From: Candidatus Tokpelaia sp.
GTDB lineage: Bacteria; Pseudomonadota; Alphaproteobacteria; Rhizobiales; Rhizobiaceae
NCBI RefSeq assembly: GCF_008636115.1
Contig: NZ_QLZD01000018.1
Span: 1 to 64,000 of the forward strand
DNA length: 64,000 nt
Reading direction: 5' to 3'
Shown here: in pieces, positions 1 to 8,861 of the stretch
Layout of the letters: the number at the start of each line of letters is the position of its first letter
How positions within the stretch are numbered: position 1 is the first letter of the stretch
Notes under the pieces: generated by a model
The model's database searches: none
What the model was told of the DNA's origin: nothing
The model's input: only the letters and a program-made list of their open reading frames with translations
Translations under genes and position numbers: made by a program

Positions 1-133
1 ATCTTGACTATCAGCCTGCGGGCGGGGCGCTTATAGTCTGGTTTTCGGCTATCGCAAAACCCTGCCGGTTTTGCGGCTGTGATTTTTTATTGTTTTGGGT
101 CACAAGCGCCCAAAACTGCCGGCCCGCCCGACA
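1..133. repeat. 133-bp direct repeat, copy 1
   Basis: Copy 1 of a 133-bp sequence repeated at 230-362 with one mismatch (A at 89, G at 318). It begins at the window edge, so the true unit may be longer to the left. Each copy holds a perfect 9-bp stem, CGCAAAACC/GGTTTTGCG with a 5-nt loop, followed about 9 nt later by a T run, which looks like a weak terminator. Open frames cross the repeat but show no recognisable protein. Nature unknown: an intergenic repeat or the 3' remnant of a duplicated gene. Confidence 0.85.
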
Positions 134-229
134 TGGCCACTACCACGCGGGTCTCGCTCGGCTTTTTAGGCAGGCCGAGGCTGTTTAATAATGTTTCCGT
201 CTGTATCTCAGGCATAATCTTCACTTTTA

Positions 230-362
230 ATCTTGACTATCAGCCTGCGGGCGGGGCGCTTATAGTCTGGTTTTCGGCTATCGCAAAACCCTGCCGGTTT
301 TGCGGCTGTGATTTTTTGTTGTTTTGGGTCACAAGCGCCCAAAACTGCCGGCCCGCCCGACA
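230..362. repeat. 133-bp direct repeat, copy 2
   Basis: Copy 2 of the unit at 1-133, offset by 229 bp, 132 of 133 bases identical, including the GCAAAACC/GGTTTTGC hairpin. The 96 bp between the copies is unrelated to the repeat. From 363 to 684 I see no gene, only an AT-rich stretch that probably contains the sciP promoter. Confidence 0.85.
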
Positions 363-684
363 GCTTTGCCGCCTGCCTGTCTTCCGTCCGCAAACTACCG
401 GCCCAGGGCGCTCCTGTTTGACCGAAACGCCGGCTTTGCTCGGCGCAAAAAGACGGTTTTATTTTATAATATTTCACAAAAAAATAAACCTGTATCTTGT
501 TATCATGTTTATCCTTTTTCAATTATTTTAGCAAGTCTATGTTTTTAAAAGGCAATTTTTGTCGTGTTTTGTCTTTTCCCGGTTTAAGGTTAATGTTTCT
601 TTGCCGGGCCTTTAGCTAAATTTTAAAGCTGAACTGCTAGATTTCAACTCTGAAGTATTTGAGACAAACCAAGTAGAGAGTAGC

Positions 685-963
685 ATGACAGGTCTGACAG
701 GATCCCGCGTAATAAAATATGTTATAGGCCCGGACGGCAGCCCGTTGACTATAACAGATCTGCCGCCGGCCAATACCAGGCGGTGGGTTATCCGGCGCAA
801 AGCGCAGATTGTAGCTGCGGTTCGCGGCGGGCTGTTAAGTTTGGAAGAAGCGTGCGGGCGCTATAAACTGACAGTAGAAGAATTTTTATCCTGGCAAATG
901 TCTATTGATGAATATGGGCTGGCGGGGCTGCGCACAACGCGCATTCAGCAATATCGGCATTAA
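685..963 (+). CDS. sciP: CtrA inhibitor SciP (DUF1153)
   Basis: This 92-residue protein matches the SciP/DUF1153 family, helix-turn-helix proteins that bind CtrA and block CtrA-dependent transcription in alphaproteobacteria. The sequence shows the family hallmarks: a short N-terminal strand (YVIGPDGSPLTITDLPP), then RRWVIRRKAQIVAAVRGGLLS and an HTH-like EEACGRYKLTVEEFLSWQ. Length is typical. The ATG at 685 has AGAGAG about 6 nt upstream. Clustering with ctrA and chpT supports the assignment. An 8-bp hairpin at 1016-1046 (GGCTTGGC/GCCAAGCC) may end the transcript. That SciP inhibits CtrA is known from Caulobacter and is assumed here. Confidence 0.93.
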   Translation: MTGLTGSRVIKYVIGPDGSPLTITDLPPANTRRWVIRRKAQIVAAVRGGLLSLEEACGRYKLTVEEFLSWQMSIDEYGLAGLRTTRIQQYRH

Positions 964-1388
964 ATTGTTCCAGCCCTGCCGTTTCTGCCCATGTCTTGCA
1001 CGGGCGAAAACGGCGGGCTTGGCTGACCCGCCGGCGCGGCCAAGCCTTATAAATTGCCGCTTTGGTCTTCTGCCAGGCTGCCTTTTTCCTCTGAAATTAT
1101 GCCGATACAGACCGCCGGGCTGCGCCTTGACCGCCTTTCCCGATTGGCTGCCCTCTCCGCCATTATCGGCTTTTTAGGCCAAATTGCGGTGCCGCCTGGC
1201 CGCCTTTTTCGATAATCATGATTTTGGCGCGCGCAAAAGCATGGCAGCAATATTGCTCCCGGTGATGCCATGCTTTATCCGGCGCGCTGCCGCGGCGGCA
1301 TAAGGCACCGGTTTATTGGCCTGCCGGCCGCCAGATGCCGCCTGATACAGGCAGTGAAAGGCGGCAAATATTCCGCTTATTCTGCTCT
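964..1388. other. intergenic region between convergent sciP and fliJ
   Basis: There is no convincing gene in these 425 bp. The one structure seen is the perfect inverted repeat GGCTTGGC (1016-1023) / GCCAAGCC (1039-1046), a possible sciP terminator without a U-tract. The rest is GC-rich spacer. Confidence 0.5.
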
Positions 1389-1778
1389 TTAGCCGATCAT
1401 TGCCCGGCGGCGGATAAATTGTATCTCTTCGGGCGGGGTTATCATTTGGCCTTCGCGTTTTTCCAGTTCCCGCGCTTTTTCCAAATCGCCGTTTGCGCGC
1501 TGCAATAATAGCCTGGCTGCTTCTTTTCGCTCTTGCAAATTGTTAATTGAATGCAGCAAATTGTCGCGGCGATTGGCGGCTGCTTTGGCAAAAATAGAAT
1601 AAGCGAAATGGGTATTATCGACTATGCCGCTTTTGCGCTCTTCCTCTTGAATCTGACTGTTCAAGGCCGCTACCATGCGCTGAAACTCGCGCTCCATTGT
1701 TTCCAGTTGCTGCAAATGCCGCTGTTTTTCCCGCAGGTGAAAAGTTTTTAAACGCACAAGGCTTGTCGGCGATTTCAT
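1389..1778 (-). CDS. fliJ: flagellar protein FliJ-like
   Basis: A 129-residue, almost entirely helical protein with heptad-like charged repeats (RLKTFHLREKQRHLQQLETMEREFQ and LQERKEAARLLLQRANGDLEKARELEKRE). It resembles the alphaproteobacterial FliJ family, the coiled-coil stalk of the flagellar export apparatus. The start is set at ATG 1778 rather than the longer open frame to 1841, because GGGAG lies about 7 nt upstream and the extra residues are not helical. FliJ next to sciP/ctrA is a common rhizobial arrangement. No other flagellar gene is in the window, so the function rests on family resemblance and context. Confidence 0.75.
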   Translation of the reverse strand: MKSPTSLVRLKTFHLREKQRHLQQLETMEREFQRMVAALNSQIQEEERKSGIVDNTHFAYSIFAKAAANRRDNLLHSINNLQERKEAARLLLQRANGDLEKARELEKREGQMITPPEEIQFIRRRAMIG

Positions 1779-2309
1779 AACGCAATACTCCCTTCGCCTT
1801 GTCCGGCCTTTAACACCGGAAAAAGCATAAATAACAGACAAATCGGCCGGGTAAAGCCGGCAGGCTTCCCTGAGCGATTCGCAGATTAACAGGCACAGAG
1901 TGTGAGGAAATTATTCCTGTCTCCCTGGTTCAGGCACTATAAATGACGAATTTTAAAACAGGGTAAACATATCCACAGGCGATAAAAAAGCCGGCAATGT
2001 TTTTTATGATTCAAAATCAAACGGAAAGCGCGGCACAAAAAATACGGCCGCATTTTTTTGCAGTTTATGGCAAATAAATTTTTAATTCTCTTCCCAAGGG
2101 AATCATGATTTGTTAACCTTTTTTCGCCATTCTGGTGAAGCGGCAATGCTTCATATGTATCGTGTCCTGCCGATTGCAAAGGGAATTGCCCCTTTTGACT
2201 TCCGGGGTTATTTTTCGTTATTTTATTTGAGAGGCAAAGGGGCGTTATCCCCCTTGAGCTGCTGGTTTGCCGGCTGTTAATACAGGCGGAGGAAAGGGAA
2301 TCTGACAAA
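1779..2309 (+). promoter_or_regulatory. ctrA upstream control region with GANTC and TTAACC sites
   Basis: This 530-bp region precedes ctrA. It holds four GANTC sites (1876-1880, 2008-2012, 2100-2104, 2298-2302), the recognition sequence of the cell-cycle methylase CcrM, and a CtrA-type half-site TTAACC at 2113-2118. In Caulobacter, ctrA promoters are controlled by methylation/GcrA and by CtrA itself; the same logic here is inference. Specific -35/-10 elements cannot be assigned. A purine-rich AGGCGGAGGAAAGG (from 2283) serves as the ribosome-binding region. Confidence 0.45.
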
Positions 2310-3017
2310 ATGCGTATATTGCTGATTGAAGATGATAAGGCAACGGCGCAAAGCATAGAGCTTATGCTGAAATCGGAAAGCTTTAATATTTATACCACTG
2401 ATCTGGGTGAAGAAGGCGTGGATTTAGGCAAATTATATGATTATGATATTATTTTGCTGGATCTTAACCTGCCGGATATGTCGGGCTATGAGGTTTTGCG
2501 CTCATTGCGCCTGTTAAAGGTCAAGACACCTATTTTAATTCTTTCCGGCATGGGCGGGACAGAAGATAAAGTGCGCGGCTTCGGCTTTGGCGCTGATGAT
2601 TATTTGACCAAACCCTTCCATAAAGACGAGCTGATTGCTCGCATTCATGCTATTGTGCGCCGCTCCAAAGGGCATGCCCAATCGGTTATTGCCACGGGCG
2701 ATCTCATTGTTAATCTTGATGCCAAAACGGTCGAGATTGCCGGCCACCCCGTGCATTTGACCGGTAAGGAATATCAAATGCTGGAATTATTGTCGCTGCG
2801 CAAAGGCACAACCTTGACCAAGGAAATGTTTTTGAACCATCTTTATGGCGGCATGGACGAGCCTGAGCTGAAAATTATTGATGTTTTCATTTGCAAATTG
2901 CGCAAAAAGCTTGATGCCGTTGCCGGCGGGCAGGATTATATTGAAACTGTCTGGGGGCGCGGTTATGTGCTGCGCGATCCGGTGGTGCAAACGGCCAATA
3001 TGCGCCAGACAGCATAA
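2310..3017 (+). CDS. ctrA: cell-cycle master response regulator CtrA
   Basis: A 235-residue OmpR-class response regulator. The receiver domain (about 1-120) has the acidic pair EDD at 7-9, phospho-acceptor D51 in [12 protein letters not shown], and K104-type lysine in DYLTKPF. The C-terminal winged helix (about 130-225) ends in the conserved VWGRGYVL. The N-terminus MRILLIEDD and the [29 protein letters not shown] stretch are diagnostic of CtrA rather than a generic OmpR protein. CtrA controls division, DNA replication and envelope genes in alphaproteobacteria. It is convergent with chpT, whose product relays phosphate to CtrA; both end at the terminator at 3103-3127. Confidence 0.97.
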   Translation: MRILLIEDDKATAQSIELMLKSESFNIYTTDLGEEGVDLGKLYDYDIILLDLNLPDMSGYEVLRSLRLLKVKTPILILSGMGGTEDKVRGFGFGADDYLTKPFHKDELIARIHAIVRRSKGHAQSVIATGDLIVNLDAKTVEIAGHPVHLTGKEYQMLELLSLRKGTTLTKEMFLNHLYGGMDEPELKIIDVFICKLRKKLDAVAGGQDYIETVWGRGYVLRDPVVQTANMRQTA

Positions 3018-3102
3018 TATAACATAATCAAGACCCTCTGCCGCGGCGCCGGGTAATATAGGCTTTTCCGCCCGGTTTTTCGGTAAGTGCCGGCTCTCCC
3101 GC

Positions 3103-3127
3103 AAACCCCGCTTTGCCGGCGGGGTTT
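3103..3127. terminator. bidirectional terminator between ctrA and chpT
   Basis: A perfect 9-bp stem AAACCCCGC/GCGGGGTTT with a 7-nt loop lies between the convergent ends of ctrA and chpT. Terminal AAA/TTT on both sides allow it to act on both strands. Confidence 0.75.
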
Positions 3128-3197
3128 CGTTTATCTGCTTGATCGGCCCGGCGCATAGCGCCGCGCCTGTGCCGGCCGGCAAATAATATTTCGCTGT

Positions 3198-3878
3198 TTA
3201 TTGCGCCAGAAATTCAATAAATTCTGCCTGTTGGGCAATAGCAAGCGGCATGGCAGTTTGGGCGCTGAGCAAAATCAGCCAGTAAAACTGGATATTATGG
3301 GCGCTTATGGCTGCTTTTTGTATCAAACCTTGATAAATTTCGGCAAAGGCTGCGGGCAGGCGCAAAAGCGACCCTTCCACATGCAGCAGGAAAAGCGGCT
3401 TTTCCTGTTTTTCTTCAATCAGGACAAAAATTTTCCCGCCGCGCGGAATGCTGCCTGCGGCCGCCACAAGCATATTCAGCAGCAATTTTGCCTTATCCTT
3501 GGGCAAATAAGGCATTTTTGTCTGCCAGTGCAATTCCGTTTTGTCACTATCCAGATAATGGCGCGCCAGTTTTTCTGCCTCAAGGCTGCTGACAGCATCG
3601 CCGGCGCTGCCGGCTGTGCCATAGGCCAGGCGGGCAAATTGCAACCGGGCCGAGGCCTTGGCTGCCGACAGGCGGATAAGGCTCAATGCTTCTTCATCGC
3701 CCAGACCTTCTTCATAAAGCTCCATAGCATTATTGATAGCTCCGACAGGAGAAATAAGATCATGGCACAAGCGGCTGGCCAGTAAAGATGCAAGCTCGGC
3801 AGGATCCAGCGAAAAATCAGGTTGAGCCTGTGTCATATTGGACCGGAAAGCAGAAAAAGCGGAATAATCAACAGGCAT
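3198..3878 (-). CDS. chpT: histidine phosphotransferase ChpT
   Basis: A 226-residue protein with the ChpT hallmark LASRLCHDLISPVGAINNAMEL, in which H is the phosphorylated histidine of the dimerisation helix, followed by a degenerate HATPase-like domain (about 120-226). ChpT passes phosphate from CckA to CtrA and CpdR. The start is placed at ATG 3878 (CGGAG 6 nt upstream) rather than 3914. An ATG at 3836 is also possible. Position opposite ctrA supports the call. Confidence 0.92.
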   Translation of the reverse strand: MPVDYSAFSAFRSNMTQAQPDFSLDPAELASLLASRLCHDLISPVGAINNAMELYEEGLGDEEALSLIRLSAAKASARLQFARLAYGTAGSAGDAVSSLEAEKLARHYLDSDKTELHWQTKMPYLPKDKAKLLLNMLVAAAGSIPRGGKIFVLIEEKQEKPLFLLHVEGSLLRLPAAFAEIYQGLIQKAAISAHNIQFYWLILLSAQTAMPLAIAQQAEFIEFLAQ

Positions 3879-4116
3879 AAAAATCTCCGATTGTATTTTG
3901 AAGGCTCTTCCCATAAAATTTTGTCTGGCGCGGCACCCAGGCTCAATTTATAGGCGATTCCGGGCAGATTTGCCAAGCGCAAAAGGGGGGACAAAGTTCA
4001 TTTTTCGTAAAACACTCTGTCATATTATGCGGTAAATTTTATGCTTCAAGCAGTTCATGCCGTTCAAGCGGCAGCAGGGGGCGGCATTAGGGGGTGAGCG
4101 GAAAAGAGGTGAAGGA

Positions 4117-4722
4117 ATGTCTTATCTGGTAAAATTTATCCGCCTGGGCAGGCTGGGCCTGGTTTTGGCCTGCCTTGCTTGGGTGATGCCTTTCTCTGCC
4201 CGGGCGGCGGCCCCTGCCAATCCCGATTCGCAGTCGCCCGGCCAATATTCCATGCAGGAGATTATTGATTCCGGCAATAATTTTTTTGGCAGCACCAGCG
4301 GCGGTCTGGCCAAAGCGGTGGAGACTATTTTTAAAAAATACGGTATGCCTAATGGTTATATTCAGGGGCAGGAGGCTTCCGGCGCTTTTATTGTCGGCCT
4401 GACTTATGGCGAAGGCATTCTTTATACCAAAAATGCGGGGGATCATAAAATGTTCTGGCAGGGGCCTTCGGTCGGTTTTGATGCCGGCGGTGACGGCTCC
4501 CGCGCCATGATTCTGGTCTACAAGCTGAGTAATATTGACACAATGTGGGGGCGCTATGGCGGTGTTTCCGGCTCGGCCTATTTTGTCGCCGGTGTCAGCT
4601 TTAATGTCCTTTCGCGCCAGGGCGTGCTGCTGGTGCCGATACGCACCGGCATTGGCGCCCGCCTTGGTGTCAATATCAATTATCTGAAACTGACCCGCAA
4701 AGCTACCTGGAATCCGCTGTGA
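4117..4722 (+). CDS. eipA: EipA/DUF1134 periplasmic envelope-integrity protein
   Basis: A 201-residue secreted protein. The signal peptide (about 1-33: basic start, LGLVLACLAWVMPF core, SARA-A cleavage) precedes a DUF1134 domain with the family stretches EIIDSGNNFFGSTSGGLAKAVE, ASGAFIVGLTYGEG and GFDAGGDGSRAMILVY. In Brucella and Caulobacter the family is needed for envelope integrity; the molecular activity is not known. ATG 4117 was chosen because AGAGGTGAAGG lies directly upstream and it begins the signal peptide. The upstream open frame from 4057 is not needed. Confidence 0.88.
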   Translation: MSYLVKFIRLGRLGLVLACLAWVMPFSARAAAPANPDSQSPGQYSMQEIIDSGNNFFGSTSGGLAKAVETIFKKYGMPNGYIQGQEASGAFIVGLTYGEGILYTKNAGDHKMFWQGPSVGFDAGGDGSRAMILVYKLSNIDTMWGRYGGVSGSAYFVAGVSFNVLSRQGVLLVPIRTGIGARLGVNINYLKLTRKATWNPL

Positions 4723-4799
4723 TAAAACGCCGCTGTCCCGGGAGCCGGCAAGGAATATTGCGCCTTGGCGGCAGCGGTAAATTTAAGGATTGAGCCGCT

Positions 4800-5729
4800 A
4801 TGTTTTCTGTGCAATCTGTCCTCGGTTTTATTCTCGGTTTTGCCGCTGCGGTCTTTGTTCTTATCCTGTGCGCGCCGATAATCTGGCGGCGCGCTTTGTT
4901 TCTGGCGCAAAAAGTCGTGCGCACCGAATTGCCGCTATCGCTAAAAGAGGTAGAGGCGGATCGCGATTTTTTGCGCGCGCGCCATGCTGTTATTGTCTGC
5001 CGCCTGCAAGAGGAGCTGGCGCAGGAAAGGCGGGAAGATTATGCCCGTAAACTGGCCTTGAGCCAGGCGCGTGAGCGGCTGCAACAAATAGATGCCATGG
5101 CGGCGCAGGATAAAGCGCGCCGGGCTGAGCTGGAAAAGCGGGATAAAAAAATTGCCGGGCTGGAAGAAACCTGCCGCAATTTGCAGGAGAAGGCCGATAA
5201 AGCCTTGCCGCTGAAAAAGGCTGATTTGGCGGAATTTCGCCGGCAGATAAAAATAATAGCCGCTCAGACAGCAGGGTTTATCGCAGCAGAAGAAGGAGAA
5301 AATTCTCCCGTTTTGCATTTTGTCGCACCGGCAGAGGAGGCGGAAACGGCAAAGGCCGCTGCCGCTGCCGGCGGCAAGCCGGGGCGGCGGGCGGCGCTTC
5401 GCACAGTAAAGGCGGGAGATAAGCCTGCTTTGGCTAAAAATCTGGCCGCCGCTATTTATGAGCAAGCGCAACTGGTTGCGGCAAAAAGCCCGGTAAAAAC
5501 AGCAAATAGCGGCGAGGAAAAAGAGACAAGCGCTCTTCTGCCGGCGGCAGCCAATATTTTGCCTGTCGCCAAAGCAGAGGGTGAGGCGCAGCCTCCGGCG
5601 GCGGCAAAACCGGCCGGGAGCAAAATAAAAAACAGTAAAAAAAAGGCCGGTTTTTCAGATACAGCCAAAATTGCCAAAACCCGCAGCCGCTTAAAGGCTG
5701 AAACTGCCGGCTCGCGGGAAAATTCTTGA
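4800..5729 (+). CDS. membrane-anchored coiled-coil protein of unknown function
   Basis: A 309-residue protein. One N-terminal transmembrane helix (about 7-30, VLGFILGFAAAVFVLILCAPIIWRR) is followed by LPLSLKEVEADRDFLRARHAV, a stretch recurring in rhizobial hypothetical proteins. A coiled coil (about 65-150) and a long Ala/Lys-rich disordered tail follow. The topology suggests the bulk lies in the cytoplasm. It sits 77 bp downstream of eipA on the same strand and could be co-transcribed. I do not recognise a function. A scaffold role, by analogy with other single-TM coiled-coil proteins, would be a guess. Confidence 0.8.
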   Translation: MFSVQSVLGFILGFAAAVFVLILCAPIIWRRALFLAQKVVRTELPLSLKEVEADRDFLRARHAVIVCRLQEELAQERREDYARKLALSQARERLQQIDAMAAQDKARRAELEKRDKKIAGLEETCRNLQEKADKALPLKKADLAEFRRQIKIIAAQTAGFIAAEEGENSPVLHFVAPAEEAETAKAAAAAGGKPGRRAALRTVKAGDKPALAKNLAAAIYEQAQLVAAKSPVKTANSGEEKETSALLPAAANILPVAKAEGEAQPPAAAKPAGSKIKNSKKKAGFSDTAKIAKTRSRLKAETAGSRENS

Positions 5730-5799
5730 AAAACTGCTCATAAAGCCGCTATAAATACTCTTCCTGCCGGCTATTACCGGCGGGGAGAGAGGCACAAAC

Positions 5800-5847
5800 A
5801 GGCAAAGCTGCGCTTTGCCTGCGTCAAACGCCGTTGCAACGGCGTTT
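5800..5847 (+). terminator. tandem hairpin terminator
   Basis: Two adjacent perfect palindromes follow the coiled-coil gene: AGGCAAAGC/GCTTTGCCT (5800-5820, 3-nt loop) and AAACGCCGTTG/CAACGGCGTTT (5826-5847), the latter followed by TGTTT. Most likely a terminator for the eipA unit. Confidence 0.65.
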
Positions 5848-5926
5848 TGTTTGCCGGCGTACTATATTCCCGGCTACAACCATGCCTGCCTTAAACCGGC
5901 AATGGGCCATAAATGCAGGAGAATCC

Positions 5927-7220
5927 ATGCTGGAGAGGCTTTTCCATCTCAGCGTTCATAAAACCACACCGCGCATTGAGTTTGTTGCCGGGGTGACGAC
6001 TTTTTTGACCATGTCTTATATTCTGGCTGTTAATCCCAATATATTGGGCGCTGCGGGCATGGATAGAGAGGCTGTTTTTGTGGCTACCTGCCTGGCCGCC
6101 GCCTGCGGCTCACTGATTATGGCTTTTGCCGCCAACTGGCCTGTCGGCCTTGCTCCGGGCATGGGGCTTAATGCTTTTTTTGCTTATAGTGTTGTGCTTG
6201 GCATGGGCTATACATGGCAGCAGGCTTTGGGCGCTGTTTTTGTTTCCGGTCTGGTTTTTATTATTTTGACAGCCACGGGCTTGCGCCGCAAATTGCTTGA
6301 GGGGGTACCGTCCTCGCTGCGCAGCGCCATTATTGCCGGTATCGGCATGTTTCTGGCGGTTATCGCGCTGACAACAGCCGGTATTATCGCCCCTTCAACC
6401 GCTACTTTTGTAAAATTAGGCAATCTGGCTGATTTTGCGCCGCTTATGGCGCTGCTCGGCCTGTTTATTATTGCCGGGCTGGAAGCCTGGCGTGTGAAAG
6501 GCGCCATTCTTATCGGTATTCTGGCCATAAGCCTGCTGGCTTTTATAACCGGGAAGAGCGAATTTCACGGCCTGGTTTCTCTGCCGCCGTCACTGGCGCC
6601 CAATTTTTGGCAACTGGATATTAGCGGTATTCTCGGCAAGGGCTTTTTTCATATTTTGCTGGTTTTTGTGCTGGTGGAAGTTTTTGATGCTACCGGTGTT
6701 TTGCTGGCTGTCGGCACAAAAGCCGGCTTGCTGGGCGAGGGGGAAAAGGGCAAAAACAATCTGGATAAAGCGCTGTTTGCCGACAGCACAGCCATTCTTG
6801 CCGGGGCAGTGCTGGGCACAAGCAGCACTACTGCTTATGTAGAAAGCCTGTCGGGGGCGGCCGTGGGCGGGCGCACCGGGCTTACCGCCTGTATAGTCGG
6901 CCTGCTCTTTGTCGCCGCTTTGTTTTTTTTCGCCGCTTATTCTGGCTATTCCATCTTATGCTACAGCGCCGGCTTTACTGTTTGTCGCCTGCCTGATGAT
7001 GCAGGAATTTGCCGAAGTGGACTGGAAAAATATCAGCAATGCCGTGCCCGCCGCTTTGACAGCCCTGATGATGCCGCTGACTTATTCTATCGCCAATGGT
7101 CTGGCTTTCGGCTTTATTTCTTATGTGCTGCTTAAGGCGATGACCGGCAAAAGGCGCGAAGTCGCAGGCGCCACCTGGCTTATTGCCGCTTTATTTATTA
7201 TCCGCTTTGCTGTGGAATAA
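5927..7220 (+). pseudogene. NCS2-family purine permease, frameshifted in a T8 run
   Basis: Two overlapping frames together give one AzgA/PbuG-type NCS2 guanine/hypoxanthine permease of about 430 residues, the normal length. The first part (from ATG 5927, GGAGAA upstream) has the family N-terminus TTFLTMSYILAVNP, GLAPGMGLNAFFAY, FVLVEVFDATGVLLAVG and GTSSTTAYVESLSG. At the eight Ts of 6923-6930 the frame must drop one T to continue as FFSPLILAIPSYATAPALLFVACLMM, TYSIANGLAFGFISY to the stop at 7220. As read, translation runs out of frame to 7135 and loses the last transmembrane helices. It may be a sequencing error, slippage-tolerant gene or young pseudogene. ATG 5927 was preferred over 5834. 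Confidence 0.85.
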
Positions 7221-7344
7221 AAGGTAAAAGCCGAGCCTTTTGGGGGTGCTCCCCGCTATCTTCTGTGGCTGCCTCCTTCGGCTGAGGCGTGTCTGCTGCC
7301 TTTCCGGCGTGACACAAGCTCTTGAGGCGGCTCTTATGCGTCTG

Positions 7345-8688
7345 CTATAATTTTGCCAGCAAGGCGCCTTTATTCAGACTGAAGCCGGAATCCACCCACA
7401 AGCCTTCGAGCCTGCGCCGGGCTTTGCCAATAGCAGCGCCGTGCAGGCCTGTTGCCGCCAGATCGCCGCCGCTTAGCGGAAATTGTGGAATCTCCCAGCT
7501 TTGGGCCAGTTCCAATAGTCGGCTATAGCTTTGATAATCCTCCTGCTTGTGATAAACATAGGCTTGGGCTGCCGCCAGGCGCAAATTATCCAGAACGGCC
7601 TGCAATTTTGGCGCGTATATTGCCAGCTCGCCGCCGCTTTTTGCCTGGCCTGCGGCTTTATCCTGATTGTCCGTTTTAAAGCTGCCGGCCAGATAAAGGC
7701 GCCTTTTCATTGCCGCTATATCTATATCCGGCGCAATCGGCTTGACCGCGGCCCAGTTGGCCAGGCGGCGTTTTTCCGCCCCCGACAGGCGCAGCCTTTT
7801 GGCCAGGCTTGTCACCCGTTCCGCCCAGGGCGGGACAAGCGCCATCAGCCGCAGCAAGGCGTCAGCTGCCTCGGTCTCTCCTCTCGCTATTGCCGCTTGT
7901 TCATCAGCAATCACGCCCGGCATAATATCAAGGCCCCATTTGGCACTTTCCGGCAGGATAATATCCAGAACACCGCAACTGCGCAGCCATAACAGGCTTC
8001 GATATGGGTCGGGCACAGTGAGCAGTTTTTTAAATTCGTCCCATATACGCTCGGCCGAGAGCTGTTTTAATCCTTCTTTTAAGGCAGCAATAGCCATTAT
8101 GGCGCCTTTATCGGGGCGGCCGCGGCCAAAAGCCGCATAAAAGCGGAAAAATCGCAAAATACGCAAATAATCTTCCTTTATCCGGGTTTGTGCCTCGCCG
8201 ATAAAACGCACATGGCCGTCTTTTATATCGTCTACCCCGCCGCTATAATCATAAAGCCGGCCATCTTTATCAACATAAAGAGCATTGACGGTAAAATCGC
8301 GCCGGGCGGCGTCCAGGCTCCAATCGCGGCAAAAGGCTACTTTGGCGCGGCGGCCGTCTGTGGCAATATCGGCGCGCAAACTGGTTACCTGAAAGCGACT
8401 GTTCCTGCTGATAACCAGCACAGTGCCAAATTCCACTCCCAAAGGCACAATGCGAAAACCATGCTTTTGGGCGCGCTCAATCACTCGCTCCGGCGTGGCG
8501 GTAGTGGCAATGTCAATATCGGTAACCGGTCGCTGCAACAGCGTGTCGCGTACGGCGCCGCCAACCACACGCGCCTCTTCTCCCGGCTCGGCCAAAGCGG
8601 CCAGCAGGTTTTGCAAATCAGGCCGGTAAAGCCAGGCGGCCTCCGGCGTTTTTTGTAAAAAAGCATTATGTGTTGAAAACCGTTTCAT
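7345..8688 (-). CDS. cca: CCA tRNA nucleotidyltransferase
   Basis: A 447-residue class II nucleotidyltransferase. The N-terminal catalytic domain has VVGGAVRDTLL and the metal-binding TDIDIATTATPE (DxD), then RRDFTVNALY and the ERIWDEF-type tRNA head/neck region (about 200-260). The C-terminal half is divergent, as in alphaproteobacteria, which have one gene for CCA addition and poly(A)-polymerase-like proteins. It repairs or adds the 3' CCA of tRNAs. It is convergent with the NCS2 permease and divergent from moxR, with which it shares the 173-bp region 8689-8861. Confidence 0.92.
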   Translation of the reverse strand: MKRFSTHNAFLQKTPEAAWLYRPDLQNLLAALAEPGEEARVVGGAVRDTLLQRPVTDIDIATTATPERVIERAQKHGFRIVPLGVEFGTVLVISRNSRFQVTSLRADIATDGRRAKVAFCRDWSLDAARRDFTVNALYVDKDGRLYDYSGGVDDIKDGHVRFIGEAQTRIKEDYLRILRFFRFYAAFGRGRPDKGAIMAIAALKEGLKQLSAERIWDEFKKLLTVPDPYRSLLWLRSCGVLDIILPESAKWGLDIMPGVIADEQAAIARGETEAADALLRLMALVPPWAERVTSLAKRLRLSGAEKRRLANWAAVKPIAPDIDIAAMKRRLYLAGSFKTDNQDKAAGQAKSGGELAIYAPKLQAVLDNLRLAAAQAYVYHKQEDYQSYSRLLELAQSWEIPQFPLSGGDLAATGLHGAAIGKARRRLEGLWVDSGFSLNKGALLAKL

Positions 8689-8861
8689 GCCGATAATCTT
8701 TTCTGCTCAGGCCGGGTTTTATATGCTAATCAAAGCGCACAGGCCGTTTTGCCCGGCAGCCCGATTCCGCCGCCGGCGCGCCGGCTGGCGGGGGCAGGCT
8801 TTGCGATTCCCCAGACCCCGCGCTATATTACATTTAGGACAAGCAGGAGCAACAGCAAACC

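Noticed and set aside
79-531. 150-codon ORF across the 133-bp repeats
   Set aside because: It depends on the repeat sequence, and no protein family is recognisable.
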